Shown: piece after piece, positions 7,895 through 16,553 of the stretch
Numbering within the stretch: position 1 is the first letter of the stretch
How the letters are laid out: every line of letters starts with the position of its first letter
Assembly: GCA_021463165.1 (NCBI GenBank)
Contig: JAJTWY010000003.1
Location: 230,108-294,107, forward strand
Source of the DNA: Pyrinomonadaceae bacterium
GTDB taxonomy: Bacteria > Acidobacteriota > Blastocatellia > Pyrinomonadales > Pyrinomonadaceae
Reading direction: 5' to 3'
Length of the DNA: 64,000 bases
Notes under the pieces: generated by a model
Seen by the model: only the letters and a program-made list of their open reading frames with translations
Databases searched by the model: none
What the model was told of the DNA's origin: nothing
Translations under genes and position numbers: made by a program

Positions 7895-9748
7895 ATGTCG
7901 GCAAAACTCGGGACAACTTTGCGGGTGCGGGTGCATCGATCGCGGTTGGCCCTTTTTTTGTGTGCTGCGACGATCCTTGCGGGCTGTGCGGAACTTCGAC
8001 AGCCCAAGGTCGAGCCATTCTTTTCCGTTACGGCACCGCCACTCCTGCAGGAGCTGCGATGGAGCAACGGAAAGGCCCCAAGATCGCTCGATCCGGCCAA
8101 GGCCGCATCGGCGCCCGAAACGGACATTGTCCGGGCGGTGTACGAGGGCCTTACAAATCTGGACAGCCGATCTCTGCGGGAGATGCCGGGGGTTGCCGAA
8201 CGGTGGGAGGCCTCGGCGGATCTCAGGAGCTGGACGTTTCACCTGCGAAGAGATGCTAAGTGGACAGATGGCTCACGTGTAACGGCGCATGATTTCGTCG
8301 CCGCGTGGAAGCGCCTGGTCAAGCTGGGTGAGCGAACAGCGAACAACTATCTTTTCCAGAACATCGTTGGAATGGGGAAGAAGAAACCGGGCCCGGAGGT
8401 TGATCAACCGACCGATTTTCTCGTCAACCCGTCGCCGGACCAAGGCGTTACAACGGCGAGCCCGGGCAAGGTACTTGGCCGGCTGCAGGCCGAACCAAAA
8501 GCTCCGGCTGCTCCAACGGCGCCAGGCGCACCCGAAGTGGATCCTAAGACCGCGGCGCCGAATTTCGGTGTCCAGGCCGTCGACGATCAAACGCTCAGGA
8601 TCGACCTCGAACTTCCGGACAAAGACCTGCCGAAACTAGTTGCGCATCCGTTATTCAGCCCTGTTCATGCAAATGGCAGCAGGTTGGACGGAGACAGTAT
8701 CGATCCGTCGGTAGTTACCAATGGAGCTTTCCGCATCGCCACGATCAACGACGACGGGGTCACGATGGAAAGGTCCGAGACCTACTGGAATCGGAAAACG
8801 GTCGCTCTCGAGAGGATCCGGTTCGTCGCTGCACGGTCAGCGGAATCAGCTTTGAATTCCTACAGGAATGGTGAGGTCGATATTGTTACGAACGCGGCCT
8901 TCGAACCGCTGGCGATCAAGCTGCTCGCGCCGTATGACGATTTTCGGCGATCGAAGCATAGCGCACTGAACTTTTATGAGGTCAACGTCACAAAACCGCC
9001 GTTCAGCGACCGCCGGGTGCGTGAGGCGCTGGCATTGGCTATCGATCGCGCGAAGTTGACCGAAGGAGAGCTTGAAGGTTCGACACAGCCCGCGCTATCG
9101 CTTCTCCCTTTGGGCGAGCGGCAGAACGAAACGCTCGCACTTGACATCGTCAAGGCAAAGGGCCTGATCGAGAAGGCGGGTTATAAAGAAGGAGAAGGTT
9201 TTCCGAAGATCCGACTGGTCGTCAACCGAAACGACACTCAGCAGCGAGTGAGTCGCTCGGTAGCCCAGATGTGGAAGCAGAACCTGGGCGTCGAGACCGA
9301 GGTGATCGTAAAGGAGAGCTCCGAGATGGAATCCGTCAGGCAAGCGGGGGATTTCGACCTTATCAGGCGAGGGGTTGTTCTGCCGACCAACGACGACCTT
9401 GTCAGTATCGGATCCATCCTCGGATCTGCCAAAAAGCCGCCCAAAGCACCGATACCCGTGGCAAGCCCGGAGAATTCAGAAGCCGTTCCGACCGGCCCGA
9501 ACGAACCGTCGCTCGGCGAGCTGGCGCCCGCGGCTTCACCTTCGCCTGATGCGTCCATATCGATCAGCGTGCTGACCGAGGAAGATGTTGTTTATGACAT
9601 GAACGTGATCCCGCTGTATTTTCCGACGTCGTATTGCCTGGTCAAACCATTCATTCGCGGTTTTGAGGTAAACGGGCTTGACGCGCCTTCACTAAAAGAG
9701 GTTAGTATAGACAACGACTGGCTTCCGAAGAATGCCGGTACAAGATAA
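7895..9748 (+). CDS. Peptide/nickel ABC transporter substrate-binding lipoprotein (SBP family 5), first copy
   Basis: A 617-residue family-5 solute-binding protein related to OppA/DppA. The signal peptide ends in a lipobox ILAGC (Cys31), so it should be anchored to a membrane facing the periplasm. Core motifs: ELRWSNGKAPRSLDPAKAAS, WTFHLRRDAKWTDGSRVTAHDF, then NFYEVNVTKPPFSDRRVREALALAIDR. Two Pro/Ala-rich stretches (residues of about 190-220 and 505-555) interrupt the fold and look like disordered insertions. It opens the transporter gene block and is followed 48 bp later by a second binding protein. Substrates are probably oligopeptides, including cell-wall peptides (inference). Confidence 0.92.
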   Translation: MSAKLGTTLRVRVHRSRLALFLCAATILAGCAELRQPKVEPFFSVTAPPLLQELRWSNGKAPRSLDPAKAASAPETDIVRAVYEGLTNLDSRSLREMPGVAERWEASADLRSWTFHLRRDAKWTDGSRVTAHDFVAAWKRLVKLGERTANNYLFQNIVGMGKKKPGPEVDQPTDFLVNPSPDQGVTTASPGKVLGRLQAEPKAPAAPTAPGAPEVDPKTAAPNFGVQAVDDQTLRIDLELPDKDLPKLVAHPLFSPVHANGSRLDGDSIDPSVVTNGAFRIATINDDGVTMERSETYWNRKTVALERIRFVAARSAESALNSYRNGEVDIVTNAAFEPLAIKLLAPYDDFRRSKHSALNFYEVNVTKPPFSDRRVREALALAIDRAKLTEGELEGSTQPALSLLPLGERQNETLALDIVKAKGLIEKAGYKEGEGFPKIRLVVNRNDTQQRVSRSVAQMWKQNLGVETEVIVKESSEMESVRQAGDFDLIRRGVVLPTNDDLVSIGSILGSAKKPPKAPIPVASPENSEAVPTGPNEPSLGELAPAASPSPDASISISVLTEEDVVYDMNVIPLYFPTSYCLVKPFIRGFEVNGLDAPSLKEVSIDNDWLPKNAGTR

Positions 9749-9796
9749 CCGCCCTCACGTTATAACAATTCGATAGTCTGTTCGTTCTGCTGCCCT

Positions 9797-11830
9797 ATGC
9801 TGAAAAGCGGATCTAACCGAGCAACAGTCCTACTTACGGTCTGGCTTCTGACGTTGATCGGGAGTGGTTGTGTCGCTACTGGCAGCAACGGTTTTTTTGG
9901 AAGGACACAGCCGCCGGCTCGCAATGTACTCCGCTATGTTTCAGGGCCTGAACCGGAAACTCTTGACCCCCAACTCTCTGACGGACAGCCGGAAGCTAGG
10001 ATCCAGATGGCGCTTTTCGAGGGACTGGTCGAATACGGGCCAAAGGATCAGCAGCCCATTCCGGCGTTGGCGAAACGCTGGGACATAAGTCCGAACATGG
10101 ACGAGTTCCTGTTCCACCTTCGCGATAACGCAAAGTGGAGCGACGGTACTCTGATAACCGCTCAGGATTTTGTTTACAGCCTCCGGCGTGGATTTGCACC
10201 CGAGACCATTTCGCGGACGGCGGGCCTTGGCTATTTTGTGAAATACTCAGAGGCATATAAGAGTGGGCTTGCCTTTGTGAAAAAGGACGGAAAGTTTCTT
10301 CTTGCCAACGATGCTGATGCCGTGGATCCCAGACGATCACAACGTGTCGGGCCGGAGACGGAATTTAACACCTTCATTCGGTCCCCTGAGCGGCTGACCG
10401 TTGAGGGCGACGAAGCAAAGAGGGCAAAGCAGCTGGCTGCCGACCCGAAACTCGCCGAAGCCGTCAACGGTGCCGAGTTTGTGCCGGTGACGGCAGAAGA
10501 TATCGGGGTCGAGGCGATCGACGATCGGACACTGCGAATAACGCTGCGCCAGAGCGCCCCATTCTTCCTCGGATTGTTTGCTCATCAGTTCTTCCGACTT
10601 GTGCCGAAGCACGTGGTCGAAAAGTACGGAAAAAACTGGACGCGGCCGGAGAATATTGTTACGAACGGGCCTTTCAAGGTAAAGGAGTACCGGCCCTATG
10701 ACGCCCTTATCCTTGAGAAAGACCCCAACTATTGGGATTCCGCCAATGTCGCTCTCGACGGTATAGAATTCTTCCCGGTCGAAGAACTCTCTACCATGAT
10801 GAACCTCTATAAATCGGGAGATATCGACGCGATGCAGAATCATGCGATCCCGACCTCATGGATCGACGAAATAAAGCAGTACAAGGACGAGTACCTGAAC
10901 TTTCCGGAAATGTCGACGGCCTATTATGCGTTCAATGTGACCAAGCCGCCGTTTAACGATATTCGGCTCCGACGGGCGTTCCAGGCCGGCCTTGACCGCG
11001 AGGCCTTGTCGAGCTTCAGAAAGGTTACGCAGCCACTCTATGATATGTCGCCAACGGGAGTATTTCCTGAATACGACAAAGCCCGGCAGAAAGTGAGCGA
11101 GGCGAAACGGAACGAAAAGAACGCATCGGAGGCGGAATGGTCAAGGTACGGAAAATTCGACCTCGAGCTGGCTCACAAACTCCTCGCCGAGGCCGGGTAC
11201 CCTGTGACGAAAACGGCAGCCGGTTATGAATGCCCCAATTTTCCGACTGAAAAGGTCTCTATTCTCTTTAACACGGGGGCAAATAACCGATCGATCGCAG
11301 AGTTCGTCCAGTCGCAGTGGAAGCAGAATCTGGGCATCACGATCCCGCTCAAGACGATGGAGTTCAAGACATTCCTGGTCCAGTTCAAGTCGCTTGATTA
11401 CGATGGGATCGCCCAGCTGCTGTGGTCGGGCGACTATATGGACCCATATTCGTTCCTGAACCTCGAATACGGAAAAACGAATGAAGGCGGGTCAGGGTTT
11501 TATGATCCGAAGTTCGACAAGATGATGGACGACGCAAACCTGGAACTAGATCCTCAGAAGCGCTATGAGACGCTGGCTCTGGCCGAGTTCTATCTGATGG
11601 AACAGGTTCCGGTGGTCCCGTTGACGGTCAACTCAACGAGTTGGATCAAAAAGCCTTACATTAAGGGCATGTACCCAAATCCGGGCACCTTGATACCGTG
11701 GAAGTTCGTTTACATCGAGCGTGACCGTGCAAAGTGGGATCGTGAGGTAGTTAACATCATGACAACACCCGACCCCAAGGTCGAGAAGCAGCTTTCCGAG
11801 CTGACCAGCGAGCAAAAAGCGACCAGATAA
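9797..11830 (+). CDS. Peptide ABC transporter substrate-binding lipoprotein (SBP family 5), second copy
   Basis: A 677-residue paralogue of the upstream protein, also a lipoprotein (lipobox LIGSGC, Cys25). It has the family-5 motifs ETLDPQLSDG, FHLRDNAKWSDGTLITAQDFVYSLRR and AFNVTKPPFNDIRLRRAFQAGLDR, and lacks the Pro/Ala inserts of the first copy. A normal OppA is about 540 residues; the extra length is an insertion of about 100 residues after the first subdomain (around residues 150-225). It lies four bases before the oppB-like permease. Two different binding proteins feeding one permease pair suggest a widened substrate range (inference). Confidence 0.93.
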   Translation: MLKSGSNRATVLLTVWLLTLIGSGCVATGSNGFFGRTQPPARNVLRYVSGPEPETLDPQLSDGQPEARIQMALFEGLVEYGPKDQQPIPALAKRWDISPNMDEFLFHLRDNAKWSDGTLITAQDFVYSLRRGFAPETISRTAGLGYFVKYSEAYKSGLAFVKKDGKFLLANDADAVDPRRSQRVGPETEFNTFIRSPERLTVEGDEAKRAKQLAADPKLAEAVNGAEFVPVTAEDIGVEAIDDRTLRITLRQSAPFFLGLFAHQFFRLVPKHVVEKYGKNWTRPENIVTNGPFKVKEYRPYDALILEKDPNYWDSANVALDGIEFFPVEELSTMMNLYKSGDIDAMQNHAIPTSWIDEIKQYKDEYLNFPEMSTAYYAFNVTKPPFNDIRLRRAFQAGLDREALSSFRKVTQPLYDMSPTGVFPEYDKARQKVSEAKRNEKNASEAEWSRYGKFDLELAHKLLAEAGYPVTKTAAGYECPNFPTEKVSILFNTGANNRSIAEFVQSQWKQNLGITIPLKTMEFKTFLVQFKSLDYDGIAQLLWSGDYMDPYSFLNLEYGKTNEGGSGFYDPKFDKMMDDANLELDPQKRYETLALAEFYLMEQVPVVPLTVNSTSWIKKPYIKGMYPNPGTLIPWKFVYIERDRAKWDREVVNIMTTPDPKVEKQLSELTSEQKATR

Positions 11831-11834
11831 ACAG

Positions 11835-12752
11835 ATGTTGCGCTTCATTCTTCGCAGATTGCTGATAATTATCCCGATGGCGCTGCTCGTCGTCACGCTG
11901 ACCTGGGGGCTGATCCGCCTGGCACCCGGAAATTTCTATTCCGGCGAAAAGAAGCTCCCAGCTGCCGTCGAGGCCGCCATCCGCAAGAAGTACGGCCTTG
12001 ATGAACCTTGGTACAAGCAGTACGGGATGATGATGGCGAACGTGGTGCGGGGCGATTTTGGCGATTCCCTGAAGTATCCCGGCCAATCGGTCAATGAGAT
12101 CATTAGGCGGCACCTTCCTTATTCGGCTACGATCGGCATCCTAGCCTATTTCTTGGCGCTATTTGTCGGAATGCTTGCCGGAACTTACGCGGCGCTCAAG
12201 CAGAACTCGGTATTCGATTTTGGGCCGATGGCGCTCGCAATGCTCGGCCTTTCGATACCGAATTTTGTTATCGCGCCTGTCCTCGTGATCCTTTTCGCGT
12301 TCTGGCTATACGTCTTTCCCCCGGCTAGGTGGGGAGGAGCGTCGAGCCTGGTGCTTCCGGTAGTGACCCTCGCCGCGGTTTACGCCGCCTATATCGCACG
12401 CCTGACAAGGGCCGGGATGCTCGAGGTCCTGCGTTCGGACTTTGTGCGGACTGCCCGTGCAAAAGGGCTCGATGACAGGACGGTGCTCTTTCGCCACGCT
12501 TTTCGCGGCGGCATATTGCCGGTCGTCTCATTTACGGGGCCTGCGCTCGCGGCATTGCTCGCGGGAACGGTCGTTGTCGAGAAGGTTTTTGCCCTGCCGG
12601 GCCTCGGCGATATTTTTATCAAGGCTGTGCTAAACCGCGACGAACCGCTGGTGCTCGGCATCGTCGCGTTCCTCTCAATACTGATCATGGTCTTTAACCT
12701 GATCGTTGATGTTAGTTACGGATTTCTGGATCCGCGCATCCGCTACGAGTAG
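11835..12752 (+). CDS. oppB: Peptide ABC transporter permease, OppB/DppB type
   Basis: A 305-residue inner-membrane permease with six predicted membrane spans. The N-terminus MLRFILRRLLIIIPMALLVV is the classic OppB/DppB opening, and the coupling segment toward the C-terminus (RTARAKGLDDRTVLFRHAFRGGILPV) matches the EAA loop contacting the ATPases. It starts four bases after the second binding protein and ends two bases before oppC, so it is plainly part of one operon. It forms the translocation channel with the OppC-like protein. Confidence 0.95.
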   Translation: MLRFILRRLLIIIPMALLVVTLTWGLIRLAPGNFYSGEKKLPAAVEAAIRKKYGLDEPWYKQYGMMMANVVRGDFGDSLKYPGQSVNEIIRRHLPYSATIGILAYFLALFVGMLAGTYAALKQNSVFDFGPMALAMLGLSIPNFVIAPVLVILFAFWLYVFPPARWGGASSLVLPVVTLAAVYAAYIARLTRAGMLEVLRSDFVRTARAKGLDDRTVLFRHAFRGGILPVVSFTGPALAALLAGTVVVEKVFALPGLGDIFIKAVLNRDEPLVLGIVAFLSILIMVFNLIVDVSYGFLDPRIRYE

Positions 12753-12754
12753 TT

Positions 12755-13717
12755 ATGGCAGATAGTTACGAGAAAGTGGCCGGACAGTCGCTTTGGGGCG
12801 ATGCCTGGAAACGGCTGAAGCGGAACAAGCTCGCCGTCGCCAGCATGTGCTTTCTCGGGATATTGATAGTCGCGGTGCTTGTTGGCCCGTCGATCATATA
12901 TTGGACGACCGGATTTACTTACGACCTGACACCGGCCGAAAAGGAGATGGTGCGTTCCTTCCCGCCGTCGCTCCAGCACCCGATGGGAACCGACGACCAG
13001 GGCCGCGACATGCTTGCCCGCGTACTGCAGGGCGGCCGGATCTCCTTGATGGTCGGTATCATTTCGACTTTTGTCTCGCTCATCGTTGGGGTTTCGTATG
13101 GTGCCATCGCGGGATATTTGGGCGGCAAGATCGATAACGTCATGATGAGGATCGTTGATGTGATCTATGCGATCCCCTATATCCTGATCGTCATCGTCCT
13201 TCTTTCGGTGTTTGGCGGCCCCAACACGCCGCACTGGATCCAATGGCTCTCAACGACTGTCGGCGGAGCCGGAAACCAAGGCTTAAGCCAATTGTTTCTG
13301 CTCTTCTTTGCATTAGGCCTGGTTTCGTGGCTGACAATGGCCCGCGTTGTTCGCGGACAGATCTTAAGCCTGAAGAATCAAGAGTTCGTGATGGCCGCGC
13401 GGGCGACCGGCGTTGGAACATTCGGCATTGTTTTTCGCCACCTGATACCGAATGCACTGGGCCCCGTGGTCGTGTACGCAACGCTGACGGTGCCGAGCGT
13501 AATGCTGACCGAAGCCTTTCTTTCATTCCTTGGCCTCGGAGTTCAGGCTCCGTACGCTTCGTGGGGGAGCCTGGCCGATATTGGCATCAAGAATCTGGCC
13601 ATCTTTCCGTGGCAGTTGGTGTTTCCCGGCGTAACAATGGCCCTTACGCTCTTTTCGCTTAATTTTTTGGGTGACGGCATCAGGGACGCCCTCGACCCGC
13701 AAACACGTAAGTTTTGA
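12755..13717 (+). CDS. oppC: Peptide ABC transporter permease, OppC/DppC type
   Basis: A 320-residue permease. A cytoplasmic N-terminus (residues 1-27) with SLWGDAWKRLKRNKLAVAS precedes the first membrane span, as is usual for OppC. The motif HPMGTDDQGRDMLARVLQGGRISLMVG is diagnostic of OppC/DppC, and the EAA loop reads MAARATGVGTFGIVFRHLIPNALGPV. It follows oppB after two bases. A stretch with no counterpart in short DppC proteins (about residues 150-180, PNTPHWIQWLSTTVGGAG) may be a periplasmic loop insertion. Confidence 0.95.
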   Translation: MADSYEKVAGQSLWGDAWKRLKRNKLAVASMCFLGILIVAVLVGPSIIYWTTGFTYDLTPAEKEMVRSFPPSLQHPMGTDDQGRDMLARVLQGGRISLMVGIISTFVSLIVGVSYGAIAGYLGGKIDNVMMRIVDVIYAIPYILIVIVLLSVFGGPNTPHWIQWLSTTVGGAGNQGLSQLFLLFFALGLVSWLTMARVVRGQILSLKNQEFVMAARATGVGTFGIVFRHLIPNALGPVVVYATLTVPSVMLTEAFLSFLGLGVQAPYASWGSLADIGIKNLAIFPWQLVFPGVTMALTLFSLNFLGDGIRDALDPQTRKF

Positions 13718-13725
13718 CGCTGGTG

Positions 13726-14214
13726 ATGAAGGTAGTCGCAGGTTTCTTATTGGTATTTGTCTATTTCACGGTGGGTTCATTCGGTCAATCAAAGAGGCCA
13801 TATAAGGTGATAAAAGAGGGCGTTGGTTTTGACAGCTTCGTCGTCGGCAAGTCAACTTCCGCGGATGTGATCAAAAGGTACGGCAAAGCATATCGGTGGG
13901 AGGTCAACAAGAAATACTCCTATCAAATGACCTATCCCGAGCATGGGTTGTCGTTTTACTTCTGCCAGAATGATAAACGTGAGCAGATCTTCCTCATCGA
14001 GATGAAGGCACCGTTTCGCGGCAGGACGATCCGCGGCGTGACCCTAGCCAAGTCGACCAAGGAAGAGACCGAAAAACTATACGGAAAACCTGTCGAAGGA
14101 TTTCAATATCCGGGCATTCATTTCTATTACAACCGGTATGGCAAGCGGAATCTGATTACCGAGATCGATGTGGTCGAAAGATCCGGCATAAGGCAGTGTG
14201 ACGCGAAAAAATGA
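13726..14214 (+). CDS. Small secreted protein of unknown function inside the peptide-transport operon
   Basis: I do not recognise a family. From the ATG at 13726 the product has 162 residues: a signal peptide (MKVVAGFLLVFVYFTVGSFG) and a mature domain of about 140 residues rich in Tyr and Lys, with two similar segments, VGFDSFVVGKSTSADVIKRYGKAYRW and IRGVTLAKSTKEETEKLYGKPVEGF. Both read like short SmpA/OmlA-style repeats (G-x-S/T-x-x-x-V/E-x-x-x-YGKP). In-frame TTG (13714) and GTG (13723) starts also exist; the ATG gives the cleanest signal peptide. Its end overlaps the oppD start by ATGA (14211-14214), so it belongs to the operon although it is not a normal Opp component. Confidence 0.7.
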   Translation: MKVVAGFLLVFVYFTVGSFGQSKRPYKVIKEGVGFDSFVVGKSTSADVIKRYGKAYRWEVNKKYSYQMTYPEHGLSFYFCQNDKREQIFLIEMKAPFRGRTIRGVTLAKSTKEETEKLYGKPVEGFQYPGIHFYYNRYGKRNLITEIDVVERSGIRQCDAKK

Positions 14215-15266
14215 GCGGAACCGCAGAGACAATTATCAGCGTTGAGAAGCTGAAGACATACTTCGACACCGAGGACGGACGGGTCATGGCTGTCGATGAT
14301 GTCACGTTTGAGCTTAAGAAGGGTGAGACGTTGGGCATCGTCGGCGAATCGGGTTCGGGCAAATCGGTCACGAACCTTTCTATCCTGCGTCTGATCCCGG
14401 AACCTCCGGGCAAGATAGCTGCGGGAAAGATCATCTTTGACGGCGATGATCTGCTGCAGCTCTCCGTTGAAGAGCTGCGAAAGGTACGCGGGAAGCGCAT
14501 AGCGATGGTATTTCAGGACCCGATGACATCGCTGAATCCTTTTCTTAAGATCTCGACCCAACTGACCGAGGTTACACGACTTCACCTTGGCCATACCCAC
14601 GGCGAGGCTCGCGAGCATGCGATCAAAATGCTTAAATTGGTCGGCATTCCTGACGCCGAAGTTCGTATCGATGGTTATCCGCACGAGCTATCCGGCGGGA
14701 TGCGTCAGCGCGTGATGATCGCGATGGCACTCAGTTGCGACCCGGAACTGCTGATCGCCGATGAGCCGACGACGGCTCTCGATGTGACGATCCAGGCGCA
14801 GATACTCGAACTGATAAAAGACCTGAAGGCACGGATGGGAACCAGCGTCATCCTTATCACACACGACCTCGGCGTCGTTGCGGGAATGACGGACCATGTG
14901 ATCGTTATGTACGCGGGAAAGATATTTGAAAGGGCCCGGACCGCAGATTTGTTTTCCCGCCCCGGCAACCCGTACACCCGCGGATTGCTCCGAAGTGTTC
15001 CCGACCCGGAGCACGAACGCGGCGAGCCGCTTTACCAGATACCCGGACTGCCGCCTGATCTGGCTGATCCGCCGCCGGGCTGTCCCTTCGCTCCACGATG
15101 TGATCGGACCGAGGATATCTGTCGCACGGAGTTCCCGCCGTTCGTGGAGCTGCACTCGGGGCATCACTCGCTTTGCCACTTTGCACGAGAGGTGTGGGAA
15201 GAAAGTTTGCAGACAGCAGGCGTCGATCGGCGCGAATTAGAAGACATACGATCCGTAGATGGGTAA
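14211..15266 (+). CDS. oppD: Peptide ABC transporter ATPase, OppD/DppD type
   Basis: A 351-residue cytoplasmic ATPase. Walker A GESGSGKS (residues of about 45-52), signature LSGGMRQR, Walker B LLIADEPT and the H-loop THD are all intact. The C-terminal oligopeptide-transporter extension has the Cys-rich segment GCPFAPRCDRTEDIC...C, known in this family to bind an iron-sulphur cluster or metal. The start overlaps the upstream small gene by ATGA. It pairs with the OppF-like ATPase six bases downstream to power the transporter. Confidence 0.95.
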   Translation: MSGTAETIISVEKLKTYFDTEDGRVMAVDDVTFELKKGETLGIVGESGSGKSVTNLSILRLIPEPPGKIAAGKIIFDGDDLLQLSVEELRKVRGKRIAMVFQDPMTSLNPFLKISTQLTEVTRLHLGHTHGEAREHAIKMLKLVGIPDAEVRIDGYPHELSGGMRQRVMIAMALSCDPELLIADEPTTALDVTIQAQILELIKDLKARMGTSVILITHDLGVVAGMTDHVIVMYAGKIFERARTADLFSRPGNPYTRGLLRSVPDPEHERGEPLYQIPGLPPDLADPPPGCPFAPRCDRTEDICRTEFPPFVELHSGHHSLCHFAREVWEESLQTAGVDRRELEDIRSVDG

Positions 15267-15272
15267 GAATGT

Positions 15273-16301
15273 ATGCCGAATAGTGACAACCTGATCACAA
15301 TTGACGACCTGCAAGTGCATTATCGCTCGGGCGGCGGGCTGTTTGGCGGATCCAAGACGGTGAAGGCAGTCGATGGGGTTTCGCTCGAGATCAAAAAGGG
15401 CGAAACCCTCGGCCTCGTAGGCGAATCGGGCTGCGGCAAATCGACCTTGGGTAGGGCAATATTGCGGCTGACAGAGCCGACGTCAGGCTCTGTGACCTTT
15501 GACGGCAAGGACTTGAGCGCGCTTTCAAACGACGCGATGCGTGAGCAGCGAAGACATCTCCAAATGATCTTCCAGGATCCATATGCGTCGTTAAATCCGC
15601 GAATGACCGTCGGACAGATCATTGGCGAGCCGATCCGCACTTTCGGGCTCGCCAACGGTTCGCCCGATAGACGCGTCAGCGAGCTGATGGAAACCGTCGG
15701 CCTCAGCCCACGGTTCATTAAACGCTATCCGCATGAATTCTCCGGCGGTCAGCGGCAAAGGATCGGTATCGCCCGTGCCCTGGCGGTTGACCCGGATTTT
15801 ATCGTAGCCGACGAACCGATATCGGCGCTGGACGTTTCCATTCAGGCACAGATCATGAATCTGATGCAGAAGCTCCAATCCGAAAAAGGCCTTACTTATC
15901 TTTTCATTTCCCATGACCTTCGTGCCGTCCGGCATTTGTCGGACCGTGTCGCGGTTATGTATCTGGGCCGAATAGTTGAGCTGGCTGACGGACGCGATAT
16001 CTATGCAGATCCGCTGATGCCTTACACCAAGGCGTTGATATCAGCAGTACCGGTCCCGGATCCGGCGATCGAGGCCAAGCGCGAACGGATCATTCTAAAA
16101 GGTGATGTTCCATCGCCCATCGATCCACCCGCCGGGTGTCATTTCCACACGCGCTGCCGCTACGCGATCCCCGAATGCAAAACCGTCGTCCCGAGACTTG
16201 TTGAGATCAAGCCCCGTCATTTCGCGGCGTGCATCAGGATCAACGCAGAATGTGCCGATATAGACGCTAACGAGGTCAACTCTCGCGGCGCGATCCAATA
16301 G
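15273..16301 (+). CDS. oppF: Peptide ABC transporter ATPase, OppF/DppF type
   Basis: A 342-residue ATPase with Walker A GESGCGKS, signature [15 protein letters not shown], Walker [13 protein letters not shown] and H-loop SHD. The N-terminal [32 protein letters not shown] and the motif [16 protein letters not shown] are typical of OppF. The C-terminal Cys cluster ([15 protein letters not shown]...C) is kept. It is the last gene of the transport operon; a 252-bp gap separates it from the next gene. The last 15 or so residues ([19 protein letters not shown]) extend beyond the usual end. Confidence 0.95.
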   Translation: MPNSDNLITIDDLQVHYRSGGGLFGGSKTVKAVDGVSLEIKKGETLGLVGESGCGKSTLGRAILRLTEPTSGSVTFDGKDLSALSNDAMREQRRHLQMIFQDPYASLNPRMTVGQIIGEPIRTFGLANGSPDRRVSELMETVGLSPRFIKRYPHEFSGGQRQRIGIARALAVDPDFIVADEPISALDVSIQAQIMNLMQKLQSEKGLTYLFISHDLRAVRHLSDRVAVMYLGRIVELADGRDIYADPLMPYTKALISAVPVPDPAIEAKRERIILKGDVPSPIDPPAGCHFHTRCRYAIPECKTVVPRLVEIKPRHFAACIRINAECADIDANEVNSRGAIQ

Positions 16302-16362
16302 AAAAGCAGCGAACCGGAAGCCGATGGATACGGTATTAGCTCTCATCGAAGTCTCCCACAAA

Positions 16363-16390
16363 TTGTGAAATAGTTCAGTTGAATTACAAT
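16363..16390 (+). promoter_or_regulatory. Candidate sigma-70 promoter for the GGDEF gene pair
   Basis: TTGTGA (16363-16368) and TACAAT (16385-16390) are spaced by 16 bp in the 252-bp gap after oppF. The transcript would have a GC-rich leader of roughly 155 nt before the start at 16554, in which a CCCGTT/AACGGG pairing around 16440-16475 could fold. No known riboswitch consensus was recognised in the leader. Confidence 0.4.
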
Positions 16391-16553
16391 GCGAAGTATC
16401 GGTGATCGCCCTTAAGACACCAGCCCGGGGCTCGGCTTCGGTCCCGTTGCCAGGCGGGCGGAACGAACGGGGGCGTGAATTTCGTGAAATTTTGGTTCCA
16501 TTAGCTGTTTTTGCTCGTACAAACTTGATTCCATTGTTGAGGGGCGGGCGGTG

